Shown one piece after another: positions 35,171 to 46,000 of a DNA stretch of 64,000 bases. Both the position numbers and the translations under genes were made by a program. The notes under the pieces are model-generated. The model was not told where the DNA came from. It saw only the letters and a list, made by a program, of their open reading frames with translations, and searched no databases. Where the stretch lies: NCBI GenBank assembly GCA_016508695.1, contig VNKQ01000003.1:1178001-1242000 (forward strand). Direction: 5' to 3'. Position 1 is the first letter of the stretch. Each line of letters opens with the position of its first letter. Source of the stretch: Hyphodiscus hymeniophilus. Lineage: Eukaryota; Ascomycota; Leotiomycetes; Helotiales; Hyphodiscaceae.

Positions 35171-35594
35171 GGGGCGCGGAAAGAGGCAAGGCGTTAGGGT
35201 TTAGAGGGTAGAAGGGTGGTACCATTGCATAGACTTGGTGGACTTCATTTTCATCTGTTTGCTTCTGTACCAAAACAGTCTATTCTACACGTTTCGTTTG
35301 ATTCATGGCAAGAATCTTACGACACCCTGCACTCTAGATCACTGGACAACTTGTCCAAGAATGTAGCATTGAACTCAAGCTCTCACCTAAGTTCTAGCCT
35401 CTGGGTCCAATTCAGCATGCTCCGTTCAGTGGAGGCGCTTGGAAGCCAAATCTTCGTAGACTGAGAGGACGAACATACAACATTTATGGAAAATGTCCAT
35501 GGTCGAGAATCACTATTACAGGCACGTTGACCAAAGCTTCCATTGAGAACGGGATGTGGATCTCAGAGCATCGATCCAGTGTTTAGAAGTTCTT
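35171..35594. other. Convergent intergenic region, GNAT / NEM1
   Basis: About 420 bp between two 3' ends; an 82-codon frame at 35216..35464 resembles nothing known. No further feature seen. Confidence 0.4.
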
Positions 35595-37226
35595 CTACGA
35601 AACCATGTGTTTTCCATCCTCTCCGCCACGTAAAGCAAGCAATGCTCGAACGTCAGTCACGTACTGAAGTCCTTCTAACATGGGTATGAGGTGCAGAAGA
35701 TCATTATCAGTAGGGTCGCTAATCCAACCTTCTATGGGTATCGCATTGTCTATTGCAGTCAGACACAGCAAATGACTCTTCGGGAGGCGGGAACCTTGCC
35801 TTGATGAAACATATAGCTCAAAGGACTGTTGTCCAGAATCATGACCTTACTCAAGTCCGGCTCAACAGAGCTCAGATCTTTGATAAAAGCCCCATGGCGG
35901 AATGTACAGTGCTGCCTGTAGTATCGACCAGAAAAGAATTTGCGCTCCTGCTCTAAGTAGTCTATCACAGGATCTGCGTATTCCTGGACGGAAGCTGTAA
36001 AAACGACCAAGTTATACCACTTGCAAACCTGAATTCTGTCAATTATGCAACAGAACAATCGAAGGGATAACGTACGCGCCGTAAGAAGTCGTCGCAATGA
36101 GGTCTCTTGTGAACATAGTATAGAATCGGATGTTGAGGTCCACTTCCTCCGGGTCCAGCAATGTTGAGCCTTACCTCAATCATATGACCAGTACCCATCC
36201 GCCCTCCCTTTGCCAGACTGTGAATCAAAGTCTCATCAAGATCAAGAATGAGCGTTTTCTGGCCGAGCTTTCCATTCGGCGGATCTGACACTGTGAAAGA
36301 TGGCTGACGTCGTGGTATGAGAGGTCTAGGAGGTACAGGCGCTCGAGGATACTTTGTCATCAGAAGAGAAGATGCCGGAGACGTTGGAGATTTGAGAGTA
36401 GCAGGTGATATCTCTCCTGCAGAGATGGCCCCAGAACCATTGCTCTGTGTGTTCGTAGATTGTGCCTTTCGATGCTTTCTCTGCCTCAAGTTGTCCTCGT
36501 TGTGCAACTTGATTCGGATCGACCGCCTTGCAGGAGCAATCTCATCCTCGCTTTGTAACGATTTCGATCGTGTATGACGGTTAGGACCGGTCGAAGTCTG
36601 ATCGACGTCATTCATGGCTCGATCTCGTTCAGATTCGGATTCAGAGGATAAGCCAGACGAGGACGAGCGTGATGACATTGCTCTCTGCGTCTTGGACAAC
36701 CCTCGCTTTCCGCCAGTGCTTCTTGCGTTGCTTTGACTGACTAGGGCGTTTCCTTCATCTGCGGAAGCTCCAAGAACTCGCGTCGTGGATCTCCTCAGCC
36801 CACCTGAAAATATTGCCCCAAGTTTTCGAAGAGGCGTGAATGGCGCAAACTTCCCTCGTTCATCGTAAAAACATGCGATAAGGTATACACCAGGAGCAGC
36901 CAGAGTTGACAACACCCACCGTACCGAGTCCAAGATTGCGATCGAGATGGTTCTAGGTATACTATGCCACGACCTGGATTTGGGATTGGAATACACTTCA
37001 CTCTCCTTGCTCAGCAAGGGAGTCTCTTCGTGAAGAGTAGCATCATCCCCATCTTCCGATTCTGCAGCATCGGTCGTTATTTCCGTCTTCTCGTTGATAT
37101 CCCCCGAGAGTTTCTTCTAGAGTCTGTCACTGTGGTCGTAAGAATGTTGCCATAAGAATTTGACCTTGAGGAAGCTGGAGTTTGTGGGGGCGACACTCGT
37201 GCCGAGAGAATATTCAAGGAGTTCAT
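35595..37226 (-). CDS. NEM1: Nuclear envelope phosphatase NEM1 (lipin phosphatase catalytic subunit)
   Basis: HAD-type Ser/Thr phosphatase that, with Spo7, dephosphorylates lipin (Pah1) at the ER and nuclear envelope. Minus-strand exons: 37226 to 36076 (with a frame break), 36028..35800 and 35749..35595, about 511 residues if joined. The start MNSLNILSARVSPPQTPASS is family-like. A hydrophobic segment (ISIAILDSVRWVLSTLAAPG) anchors it to the membrane. The catalytic motif is LILDLDETLIHS; FTASVQEYADPVIDYL, YYRQHCTFRHGAFIKDLS and VMILDNSPLSYMFHQDNAIP follow. The last intron (35750..35799) has a GC donor. Frame is lost at a G run (37101..37105); one extra G restores it. Splicing alternatives in this exon (acceptors at 37117) are possible but use weak donors. 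Confidence 0.92.
35750..35799 (-). other. GC-AG intron in NEM1
   Basis: Donor on the minus strand AAG|GCAAGG, acceptor CAATAG|AC. Splicing gives FHQ-DNAIPIEGW, the conserved NEM1/CTD-phosphatase sequence. The unspliced frame diverges after FHQ and reaches a stop. Confidence 0.87.
37101..37105 (-). other. Apparent frameshift at a G run in NEM1
   Basis: The frame from the ATG at 37226 reads to a TAA shortly after this run. One more G continues into GDINEKTEITTDAAESEDGD and EETPLLSKESE, which is the natural lead-in to the rest of the protein. Confidence 0.6.
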
Positions 37227-37854
37227 CGTGGTTTTAAGCCATCAAGGAGGAGTTGGGGATGCTTGTATCGAATATGTTGAGAGGTGAAAGCTCTCAGACA
37301 GGGCAAAGATCGCCTAGACGTCCCTGCTGCGTCGCAGACCCTGTTCGCGTGAATTGTAGACTATCCTGGATATTGACAGATCTAGCTGGCGTGTGTAGTT
37401 ATTTCGCAGGTAGAGGTGGAGTTTCCGTACGTCGGTGTCAGCAGCTCGAGAGCTCGAGGAATGCTGAACAGAGGCAGGAAGAACACATTAAAATAAGGTT
37501 GAATTACTAAGTCTTGAAGCAAACAACATAAACAATGACTGGAGAAGTCGAATTCTATGGCGACATGTACAAGGCGATACTGATATAGACAGCATGCACG
37601 TTTGCTTTGTTTGGAACGAGGAGGCCGACGCCGACTAGGCCGACGAGCTAGTGTCACAAGCGCGCGGTGGTGCTCAACCTCGTGGAAATAAATTGGAGTC
37701 ACAGCCTCGCCAATTGCATGATACCCTTGAACAACCTCATGTACACGAACATCCCATAAACCCTTCGACACCATACGAATATTCCATAGACCGAAAGATC
37801 GAAACCTAACTCAAGTCCAGTCTCTTCCAGCAACCGCTATCTTAACAAATCGAG
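37227..37854. promoter_or_regulatory. Divergent intergenic region, NEM1 / GCD7
   Basis: About 630 bp between two start codons. A 130-codon minus-strand frame (37382..37774) lacks family features. Presumed promoters for both genes. Confidence 0.4.
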
Positions 37855-39751
37855 ATGGCGGGGCATGCTCCAAATCTGGAGGTGTACTTGAAATCTTTGA
37901 AAACAGCGCCACTAGAGTCATCAATCGAGTCCCTCACCAATCTACTCAAGCGAAGACAAATACGAAACTCGAGGCCATGCGCAATTGCTACTGCAGAGCT
38001 TTTAAAACGTGTTGTTGCGAGGTTCAAATGGACGGATATTGGGAAGCTATTACTGCGCATACAGCAGGTCGGACAACGGCTTATTGAGGCCCAACCAAGA
38101 GAAATGGTGGTTGGTAATATCGTACGACGGGTATTAGGAATGATCAGGTACGGATATTGCAAGATCTCCTCCTCTTTAAATCACTTTTTGGGGTGTAAAT
38201 TGGGGTCGAATAGGTGGCTAATTTTCTTTCTCTAGGGACGAAGCCAAAGAAGACAGAGAAGATGGTAGCGACGCATCCAACAGTCAAATGGGCTCCCCGA
38301 GACCTGAGATCGCCGAGCTTGTATCGACTAAAGTAGAGTATGCTACTCCGACATTCAGCCCTCTCCGATTCGAATCCACAAACGAGCCATCAGAGACGGT
38401 TGATGAAGAAACCAATGGGACTGATGGTTTTGCCTTGTCGCAACCATCTCGCCCTGCTTTAGGCACCTCACACCAATCATATGCTGTCAAAATGGGGGTC
38501 CAGGTACAACAATCGATGTTCAATCTACTCTCAGCTACTCCATCACCGACCGCAACTCCTCCGCCAGGCTCGCCTCCTGGAAAACTCAATGCCGCTTCTT
38601 TAGCTCAGAGAATATCCACCTCGTCCCAGGACCTCAGAGCGGAAATCATCAGTGGAGTAGACGAAATTATGTTAGTCTAGTTTCGGATTTAGTATTGTGA
38701 GGGTGCTAGAAACCAACAACTGTTAACAATTGTTGTCTTCTCGAGATTTTCGGTTGGATTGAGCCATTGCTAACTTCATTACCATTTAGTGATGAACTCC
38801 ACCAGGTAGACGAACAAATTGCAGCGTACGCTCAGGAACACATACACTCAAATGAAGTAAGTGAACCCGCAAGCTAAAACGAACTTGACATACCGGGCTT
38901 AAGGGTCTGAATCTTTCATCAATTACTGATATGAACACAGGTTATCCTTACACATACATCATCACTGAGTGTCCAGAAATTCTTGCTCAAAGCCGCCGAG
39001 AAACGGAAGTTCACAGTCATCATGACCGAGTCCTATCCCAACGACCATGAATTAACCCATGCTGCGGTCGCTGGAAAGACCAAAGATAGTGACGAGATGG
39101 GAACTGATAGTTTCCTCAAGCCTCTTTCAGCTGCTGGCATCACCGTTATTCTCATGACGGATGCGTCGATTTTCGCAATCATGTCGAGAGTGAACAAGGT
39201 CATACTTGGTATAACTCTCCAATTAGAATCTACCTCCGGACTTCCAAACTTTGGCAGTGCTAATTCAATACACAGCAACACATGTAGTTATTGCAAATGG
39301 TGGTCTCGTCGCTGCTGCAGGAGCAAGAATTATTGCCAAGGCAGCCAAAGTCCATACTGTCCCAGTGATTGTAATCAGTGGTGTCTACAAGCTAAGTCCG
39401 GAGTATCCATTTGAGTTCGAATCGCTCATCGAATACGGCGATCCGGGACGTATTGTTGGATACCATGAGGGTGGCTTAGTTGACAAGTTGGAAATGGACA
39501 ATCCCATTTTCGACTATGTGCCACCGTAAGCATTCCGTTTGCACTTTATTTCATGTTGTGTGTCGTCTCCTACAGCGTCGCCTCTTCTTTGCTTTCAGAC
39601 CTTGACAAATGCTGATTTCCCTTTCAGCGATCTGGTAGATCTTTACATCACGAACTTGGGAGCACATGCGCCATCGTATTTGTATAGAATTGTAGCAGAT
39701 CACTACAAACAGGAAGACGTGAATTTCACGCGGCCTGACCTCTTCTATTAA
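37855..39751 (+). CDS. GCD7: Translation initiation factor eIF2B beta subunit
   Basis: Regulatory subunit of the eIF2 guanine-nucleotide exchange factor. Six exons: 37855..38147, 38236..38670, 38790..38856, 38941..39208, 39276..39525 and 39628..39751, giving 478 residues. The N-terminal helical domain ends REMVVGNIVRRVLGMIRDEA, a beta-subunit hallmark. A Ser/Thr/Pro-rich insert (about residues 105-205) is longer than in yeast. The Rossmann-like domain contains VILTHTSSLSVQKFLLKAA, FTVIMTESYP, ITVILMTDASIFAIMSRVNK, THVVIANGGLVAAAGARI and the C-terminal NPIFDYVPPDLVDLYITNLG followed by HAPSYLYRI, which separates beta from the alpha and delta paralogues. Confidence 0.94.
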
Positions 39752-40474
39752 GATGGAGCAGGTATCCGAATAATCGAAAGAAGGGTATTGACCAACCCTC
39801 TCCCAGAGATCTTGCGTTGTGCTGTGAATTGTGAACCACGGCTGGATTTCCGATGCGCTACAGTTCAAGCACATGAGGAACAATTCCGACCAGTTGATCA
39901 AGTGAACTGAGTGATTCCGAGTCATTGCGGCAATGCAGAGATCGGTCTCACGGGTTATTCTCATTCTCGATCTCTCAAGAGTCAAAGCATTTGATCGAGA
40001 CGGTCCTGTGTCATTGCAGCGAGTTCATATATGCCAACTGGCCGGCTGTTGCTGCCTTGTGAGGCCGCGTCATTTGCGACTCGACCTCGAAATCTCAGCC
40101 TCTCAACCCCCCGACTTGCACAAGTAGGCTGGAAAGCTTGCCAGTTAGTAGCATCCAAAATTCCCCAACAAGGTTAGGTCATGTGGGGACACGTAATAAA
40201 GTGTGCGTGAGATGCGCCAAACCAATCATGTGCGAGATGCGTGGAGGGGTAGCGAGGCACAGCTTGAGCATCCGCAACTCGAAGCTTGATGATACATATT
40301 GACGACACCCAGCCTTATCATCGAGTTCGTTGTACCAGCTTTTCTATGAAGCTATCTTCAACTCTGCTCGTTTTTGCTCATTCTTGCTCATTCATCGACC
40401 TTTCAATTGAAAGCTGATACGCATCCAACGCAAGCTGAGGTACAAGGCTACCAACAGCAACAGCAGTCTCAATC
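39752..40474. other. Intergenic region, GCD7 / 700-residue protein
   Basis: About 720 bp between tandem plus-strand genes. The part before 40475 is rich in CAA/CAG triplets (CCAACAGCAACAGCAGTC). No gene recognised. Confidence 0.4.
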
Positions 40475-42577
40475 ATGGATCATATTCCTCCCCCTCCTCC
40501 ATATTCAGAGACCGATCCTGGAACTGCCATCCTCACGCCTGCCACTTCGCAAACTGACAATGCATCGTTACCACCAGCGCCCTCCGCAGCATCTTCTGCA
40601 GATTCAGTCATATTCACACCTCCCTACACTCCCACAGAATCAGGCCAACACAGTCGAGACACTGATCTCGATCATGTCTCTTCCAATGCCGCAGCAGAAT
40701 TCTTCGAAAGCCGCCCTGCCATTGGCAGACCAAGTCCGATCCCCAGAATCTATACAATCACCATTACCTCTACCTCGACACCCCGTGACATTCCCTACCC
40801 CGCAGATCCTCCGTTGAACGACGTCACGGAACAAGATTGGGCTACATTTGTCAACTATTTATTCCCTGACCATGCGGCTGATGTTAACGGTGAGATTGTG
40901 GACAGGAAATTGGAGGCGGAGATGGCAAGTCTGAGATTGGAATCTGAAGGCCGTCCACCAACGGATATGGCACAGGTTGAAGCGCAACTTGAGCCTTTAC
41001 GCCGAACGCCTCAAGCGGCCGAACGACTAGCTGAGCGACTAGAGAAGATCGATACTACGATTACAGAATGGAACAGAGGATTCTTCGAACCTAGATCTGT
41101 CCAAATCCGTTTCATCGAGCCAGAAATTAGGTTTGAGGAAGCAGAGACGAGAGCCATACCTGGTGCATGGATTCCATCCGATCATGAAATACTGGAGAAT
41201 CCAGAAGGGGGAGAGCCAAGGGAGACAAGGCGAGGATTTTCCTTCCGACCTTTCGGAGGTATCGAAGCCAGCGCTAGAGGGATTAAAATCGGCCCTATCA
41301 GAGCAGACACAGACGGTTTCCGCATCGGAACGAATGGTTTTGTTGCTGACGGTCGCGGGCTGAGGCTTGGGAATATGTTCATTGCGGATGGAAATGGCGT
41401 ATCTATTGGTGGACGAGTCTTCGGTCGAAGAGACGATCGAGATAAAGACCGAAGTTTCGAGGATAGGCGGCGAGGAAGACGAGGCCACCACGGCCCCCAT
41501 GGGCATCACGGGCGCGGGAGAGCGTATGGCCATGGTAGGCACCATCGCGGTCGCTCTTCGTCAACTTCAAGCTCCGGGAGTTCTTCCAGCTCAAGCTCAT
41601 CGGACAGCGACTCAAGCGTAGGCTCACTCCCAGAATTTGATGATCTCAAGGATCAACAACTTCCCATTGCTCGCCAATCGCTACTCGATTGGATGAATCA
41701 CCCTGATCAACCCATCACTCGCAAGACAGTCCGCAATATCAAAGAGGAGATCAAAGCCGCCAAGAAATCCAATCCACGACAATTCGACCAGGACGTGAAA
41801 GCTCTTCGAAGCGATGTCAGAAACTTGATGAAGGAGTTCAAAGATGCAAAACGTGCCCAAAAGATACATAGAAGGCAGCTGAGAAAAGAGAAACGTACGG
41901 TAAGGAGGCTGGCGAAAAAGGAGCGTCGAGCCGCAAGAAAGGAAGAACGGCGTAGGAGGAAGGGGAAAGACAAGGAGGAAGCTCATGTGTCTGGCGGGTT
42001 CCCAGCAGTGCCTGGTGTTGGTCACATGAACCACCTAACGGCAATGCATTCTATGCAGGCTATTCCAAATATGCCAATATCTTCAGGAGCCAGAGGGCCA
42101 TTCGGTGCCGAGGGACCGTTCGGGGGTCGAGGACCATTCGGAAGAGGAGGACCTCGGGCGAAGGTACCATCCTTTGGCAGAACTGCCAGTGGTGCGCCTG
42201 GTATGCCCGGTATGGCAGCTATGCATGGAGCGTGGCCGTTCACGAGAGGTCTGTCAACTCCTGGATGTCCGACGTCAGGGCTTATGGGAGGACCAATATC
42301 TCACAGTGCGTCGAACATCCATCAGCAGGCGAGAGATCTAGACGCGGAAGCAGCATGTGAAGAAGCGGATGCTCTCAGGCTTCGAGCGGCTTCGACGGGG
42401 AAGCAAGTGGGTGAGAAGGAGAAGCTGAAGAAGTTCGATCAAGCTGCCAAACTCCAGGAAGAAGCTGAGCAATACCGTCGTGAAGCTGAGCGTTTAAGAT
42501 CTGAAGCGGTACATTTAGATGGGGAGTTGGCTAGGGATTTTGAAGAGGATCAGGCGAGTGGAGTTATACATCACTGA
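40475..42577 (+). CDS. Uncharacterised 700-residue low-complexity fungal protein
   Basis: Single exon. It resembles a fungal family sometimes called RING-finger-like, but I see no RING cysteines and assign no function. Domains in order: a Pro-rich start with a PPPPPYSE (PPxY-type) motif; a conserved-looking segment TEQDWATFVNYLFPDHAADV; a Gly-rich repeat (41260-41430: GIKIGPIRADTDGFRIGTNG, then FVADGRGLRLGNMFIADGNG); a His/Arg/Gly-rich stretch (about 41460-41550); a Ser/Asp run (about 41550-41625); a Lys/Arg-rich coiled coil (about 41740-41990); GPFG repeats (about 42085-42160); and an acidic C-terminal coiled coil (AKLQEEAEQYRREAERLRSE). PPxY motifs bind WW domains, for example of Rsp5 ubiquitin ligases; that link is inference. 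Confidence 0.88.
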   Translation: MDHIPPPPPYSETDPGTAILTPATSQTDNASLPPAPSAASSADSVIFTPPYTPTESGQHSRDTDLDHVSSNAAAEFFESRPAIGRPSPIPRIYTITITSTSTPRDIPYPADPPLNDVTEQDWATFVNYLFPDHAADVNGEIVDRKLEAEMASLRLESEGRPPTDMAQVEAQLEPLRRTPQAAERLAERLEKIDTTITEWNRGFFEPRSVQIRFIEPEIRFEEAETRAIPGAWIPSDHEILENPEGGEPRETRRGFSFRPFGGIEASARGIKIGPIRADTDGFRIGTNGFVADGRGLRLGNMFIADGNGVSIGGRVFGRRDDRDKDRSFEDRRRGRRGHHGPHGHHGRGRAYGHGRHHRGRSSSTSSSGSSSSSSSSDSDSSVGSLPEFDDLKDQQLPIARQSLLDWMNHPDQPITRKTVRNIKEEIKAAKKSNPRQFDQDVKALRSDVRNLMKEFKDAKRAQKIHRRQLRKEKRTVRRLAKKERRAARKEERRRRKGKDKEEAHVSGGFPAVPGVGHMNHLTAMHSMQAIPNMPISSGARGPFGAEGPFGGRGPFGRGGPRAKVPSFGRTASGAPGMPGMAAMHGAWPFTRGLSTPGCPTSGLMGGPISHSASNIHQQARDLDAEAACEEADALRLRAASTGKQVGEKEKLKKFDQAAKLQEEAEQYRREAERLRSEAVHLDGELARDFEEDQASGVIHH

Positions 42578-43083
42578 GTAATCTACGATGCTACGATTTT
42601 ATGAGACATATATACCTAGGGGTTTTGTTTTGGCGCTGTAGTCTCGTGTAGCGCGTCGATGAGGTTCTCTCGCGGCATAATCTAATGGCAATGTGAGAAG
42701 CCGGACTCGCATGTAATGCAATCAACTTCATATCCTTCACTCCAGTCCGGACAAGATCGAATAACAATGAAAAATACTCAATGCTTTCAGATGAGTAGAT
42801 AGGAAAGAAGGTAACGCTCCCGTCCATTACGCTGGTAAGGCGGGGTTTGAAAGCTAATATCACCCCCGGCGTGGCATTATTGATTGTACCCCACCATTCC
42901 ACCAAAAAGCGGCTGAAAAAAATACCTTACCGATAATATGAGATCAATGTGACTCAGGTCGGATCTCGAACAACAAGTCGAATCTACGAAATGCACTCAC
43001 GGTGACACTCTATCTTTGGCCCTACTTAAGTTTAAGAGAAAAGAAAATCAAGTTTAGGGAAATGCCTGGTGCTTACGGCCAAA
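42578..43083. other. Intergenic region upstream of RPC1
   Basis: About 500 bp holding the RPC1 promoter. An ATG at 43062 lies just upstream in another frame. No tRNA or other RNA gene recognised. Confidence 0.4.
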
Positions 43084-46000
43084 ATGTCGTCCACAGATAC
43101 CAAGAAGGCACAGGTCGTTGACAAGATACCTAAGCGATTCAAGGAATTGAAGTTTGGAATACAGTATAGCGAACTCAACCTGATACCTTTGTCTAAGGCT
43201 TTGCTAATGCAAGATAGGTCGAACCAAGACATCGCCAACCAGGCGGTTCTGGAGGTTTCGGATCGCATGCTCTACGATGTCGAAAACCTGCGAAAACCCG
43301 TACTACATGGACCACTCGATACAAGACTGGTGGGACCGAAAGCTTAAAACACAGAATGTTCTTGTTGCTGATATTGGTGTGGCATAGGGAATCTCGAATA
43401 AGAACAGCTCATGCGGAACATGCGGTGAAAGATTGGACAATTGCAATGGCCATTTCGGTCATGTTCGACTGGCCCTTCCGGCATTCCACATCGGATACCT
43501 GAAGTTGGTCATGAATATATTGCAGAATATATGCAAAGTATGATAGCTATTTACTTTCTGTTAGCAGATTTCGATTTAACTCCTGGCTAGGATTGTGCCA
43601 AAGTGTTGCTCTCCGCCGAGGATCGAAGAGCCTTTTTGAAAGACCTGCGAAAGCCTGGAATCGATAACATGAGGCGTGTGCAGATATGCAAAAAGATCAA
43701 CCAGCAATGTCGCAAAGCAAAGCAGTGTCCATATTGCGAGTCCGTCCAAGGCCAGATTCGAAAGACTGGAGCTCTCAAGCTCACTCACGACAAATTCCAG
43801 ACATACAATAAGTCGACTGCGGCTAAGAAGGTTATGCCTGCAAGCATGACTGTGTTCAACAAATCCTTCGACGAGGCAAAGAAACTCAACCCCGAGTTGG
43901 ACAAACATTTAAAGAAAGCTAGCGAAGACCTCAACCCGCTCAGAGTGCTGAATCTTTTCAAGATGGTCTCACCCAATGATTGCGAGCTCCTAGGCATCAA
44001 TCCTGCCGAAGGTCGACCTGAAATGTTCCTTTGGCAGTTTGTCCCGGCGCCGCCAATTTGCATCCGCCCTTCTGTTGCGCAAGAAAATGCCAGCACAGAA
44101 GACGATCTTACCACGAAGCTTTCGGATATTGTCTACATCAGTTCATTGATCAGGAGTGCTCTTCAGAAAGGACAGGCTGTAGGAACAATTATGGAGCAAT
44201 GGGAGTATCTGCAATTGCAAATCGCAATGTATGTCAACAGCGACGTTCCTAACCTGCAGCAACCTGGTTACGGTAAGGCTATTCGAGGATTCTGTCAACG
44301 GTTGAAGGGAAAGCAGGGTCGTTTCCGTGGGAATCTCTCTGGAAAGCGTGTCGACTTCTCAGGTCGTACGGTCATCTCTCCGGATCCAAACCTTGGCATC
44401 GACCAAGTCGCTGTACCAATCCTTGTGGCCAAGAATCTTACATACCCGGAACGAGTCCAGAAGCAGAATATAGAGAAGCTCCGGATTTGCGTTAAGAACG
44501 GACCGAACGTACATCCTGGTGCTCAGCAGATCATGAAGAAGGATTCGGATCACAAAATCTCTCTGAAATTTGCTCGACGAGAGATGGAAGCCAAAAATCT
44601 TAGATTCGGTGATATCGTCGAGCGACACCTCGAGGACGGCGACATAGTACTTTTCAACCGTCAGCCATCTCTACATAAACTCAGTATCATGAGCCACTAC
44701 GTCAAAGTCAGACCTTGGAGAACATTCCGTCTCAACGAATGTGTTTGCAATCCTTATAATGCAGATTTCGATGGTGATGAGATGAACCTACACGTCCCGC
44801 AAACTGAAGAAGCTAGAACCGAGGCGATCAACTTGATGGGCGTCAAGAACAATCTCTCGACACCAAAGAATGGCGAGCCCATCATTTCTGCAACCCAAGA
44901 CTTCATCACGGCGGCATATCTTCTTAGCAGCAAGGAAAATTTCTTCGATCGAAAGACCTTCACAAATCTTTGCATGTACATGGTTGACGGCAATCTTCAG
45001 CTTGACATCCCTCCCCTGCAGTTGTCAAGCCACAGCAGTTATGGACTGGAAAGCAGGTTTTCAGTGTTCTTATGCGGCCAAACAAACAGTCAAAGGTCCG
45101 GGTCAACCTGGACGCTAAATGCCGAGACTACAAGGCAAGCTCTAACAAGGCCCCTGATATGGATCCGAATGACGGATGGCTCGTGGTGCGTAACTCGGAG
45201 GTCATGTGTGGCAGAATGGACAAAACTACTGTTGGGTCTGGCAAGAAAGACTCGATTTTCTACATCATCCTTCGAGATTTTGGCCCTGATGAGGCAGTCA
45301 TCGCCATGAATCGACTTGCGAAAATTTCTGCTCGATATCTCACAAATCAAGGCTTCTCTATTGGTATCAGTGATGTCTACCCATCATCAGCCCTTTCGAC
45401 CCATAAGGATGCCCTGGTCGCAAAGGCGTACCAAGAGTGCGAGGAATTGATCAAGAAGTTCAAGGCAGGAGAATTGGAGAAAGCAACCGGATGCAACATG
45501 GACGAGACACTGGAGAACTCTATTTCGGGTATTCTGAGCAGAGTCAGACAGCAAGCTGGAGATTACTGCATTGATACTCTAAGCAAATGGAACGCTCCAC
45601 TTGTTATGGCCAAGTCCGGATCCAAAGGTTCCAACATTAATGTGGCCCAAATGGTAGCAGTCGTCGGACAACAAATTATTGGAGGCCAGCGTGTGCCGGA
45701 CGGGTTTCAGGATCGTAGTTTGCCACATTTTCCCAAGAATTCTCGCCAAGCTCCTTCTAAAGGTTTCGTCAGAAACAGCTTCTTTACTGGGCTGAGTCCT
45801 ACCGAGTTCCTCTTCCACGCCATATCCGGTCGTGAAGGTCTGGTTGATACTGCTGTCAAGACTGCTGAAACAGGTTACATGTCAAGACGACTCATGAAAT
45901 CATTGGAAGATCTATCAGTACAATATGACAATACAGTGCGAAATTCCTCAAGCATAATTGTACAATTCCAATTTGGTGCTGATAAGCTGGATCCCGTCGA

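Noticed and set aside
37382..37774. 130-codon minus-strand frame
   Set aside because: No resemblance to any family; lies in the NEM1/GCD7 divergent promoter region.
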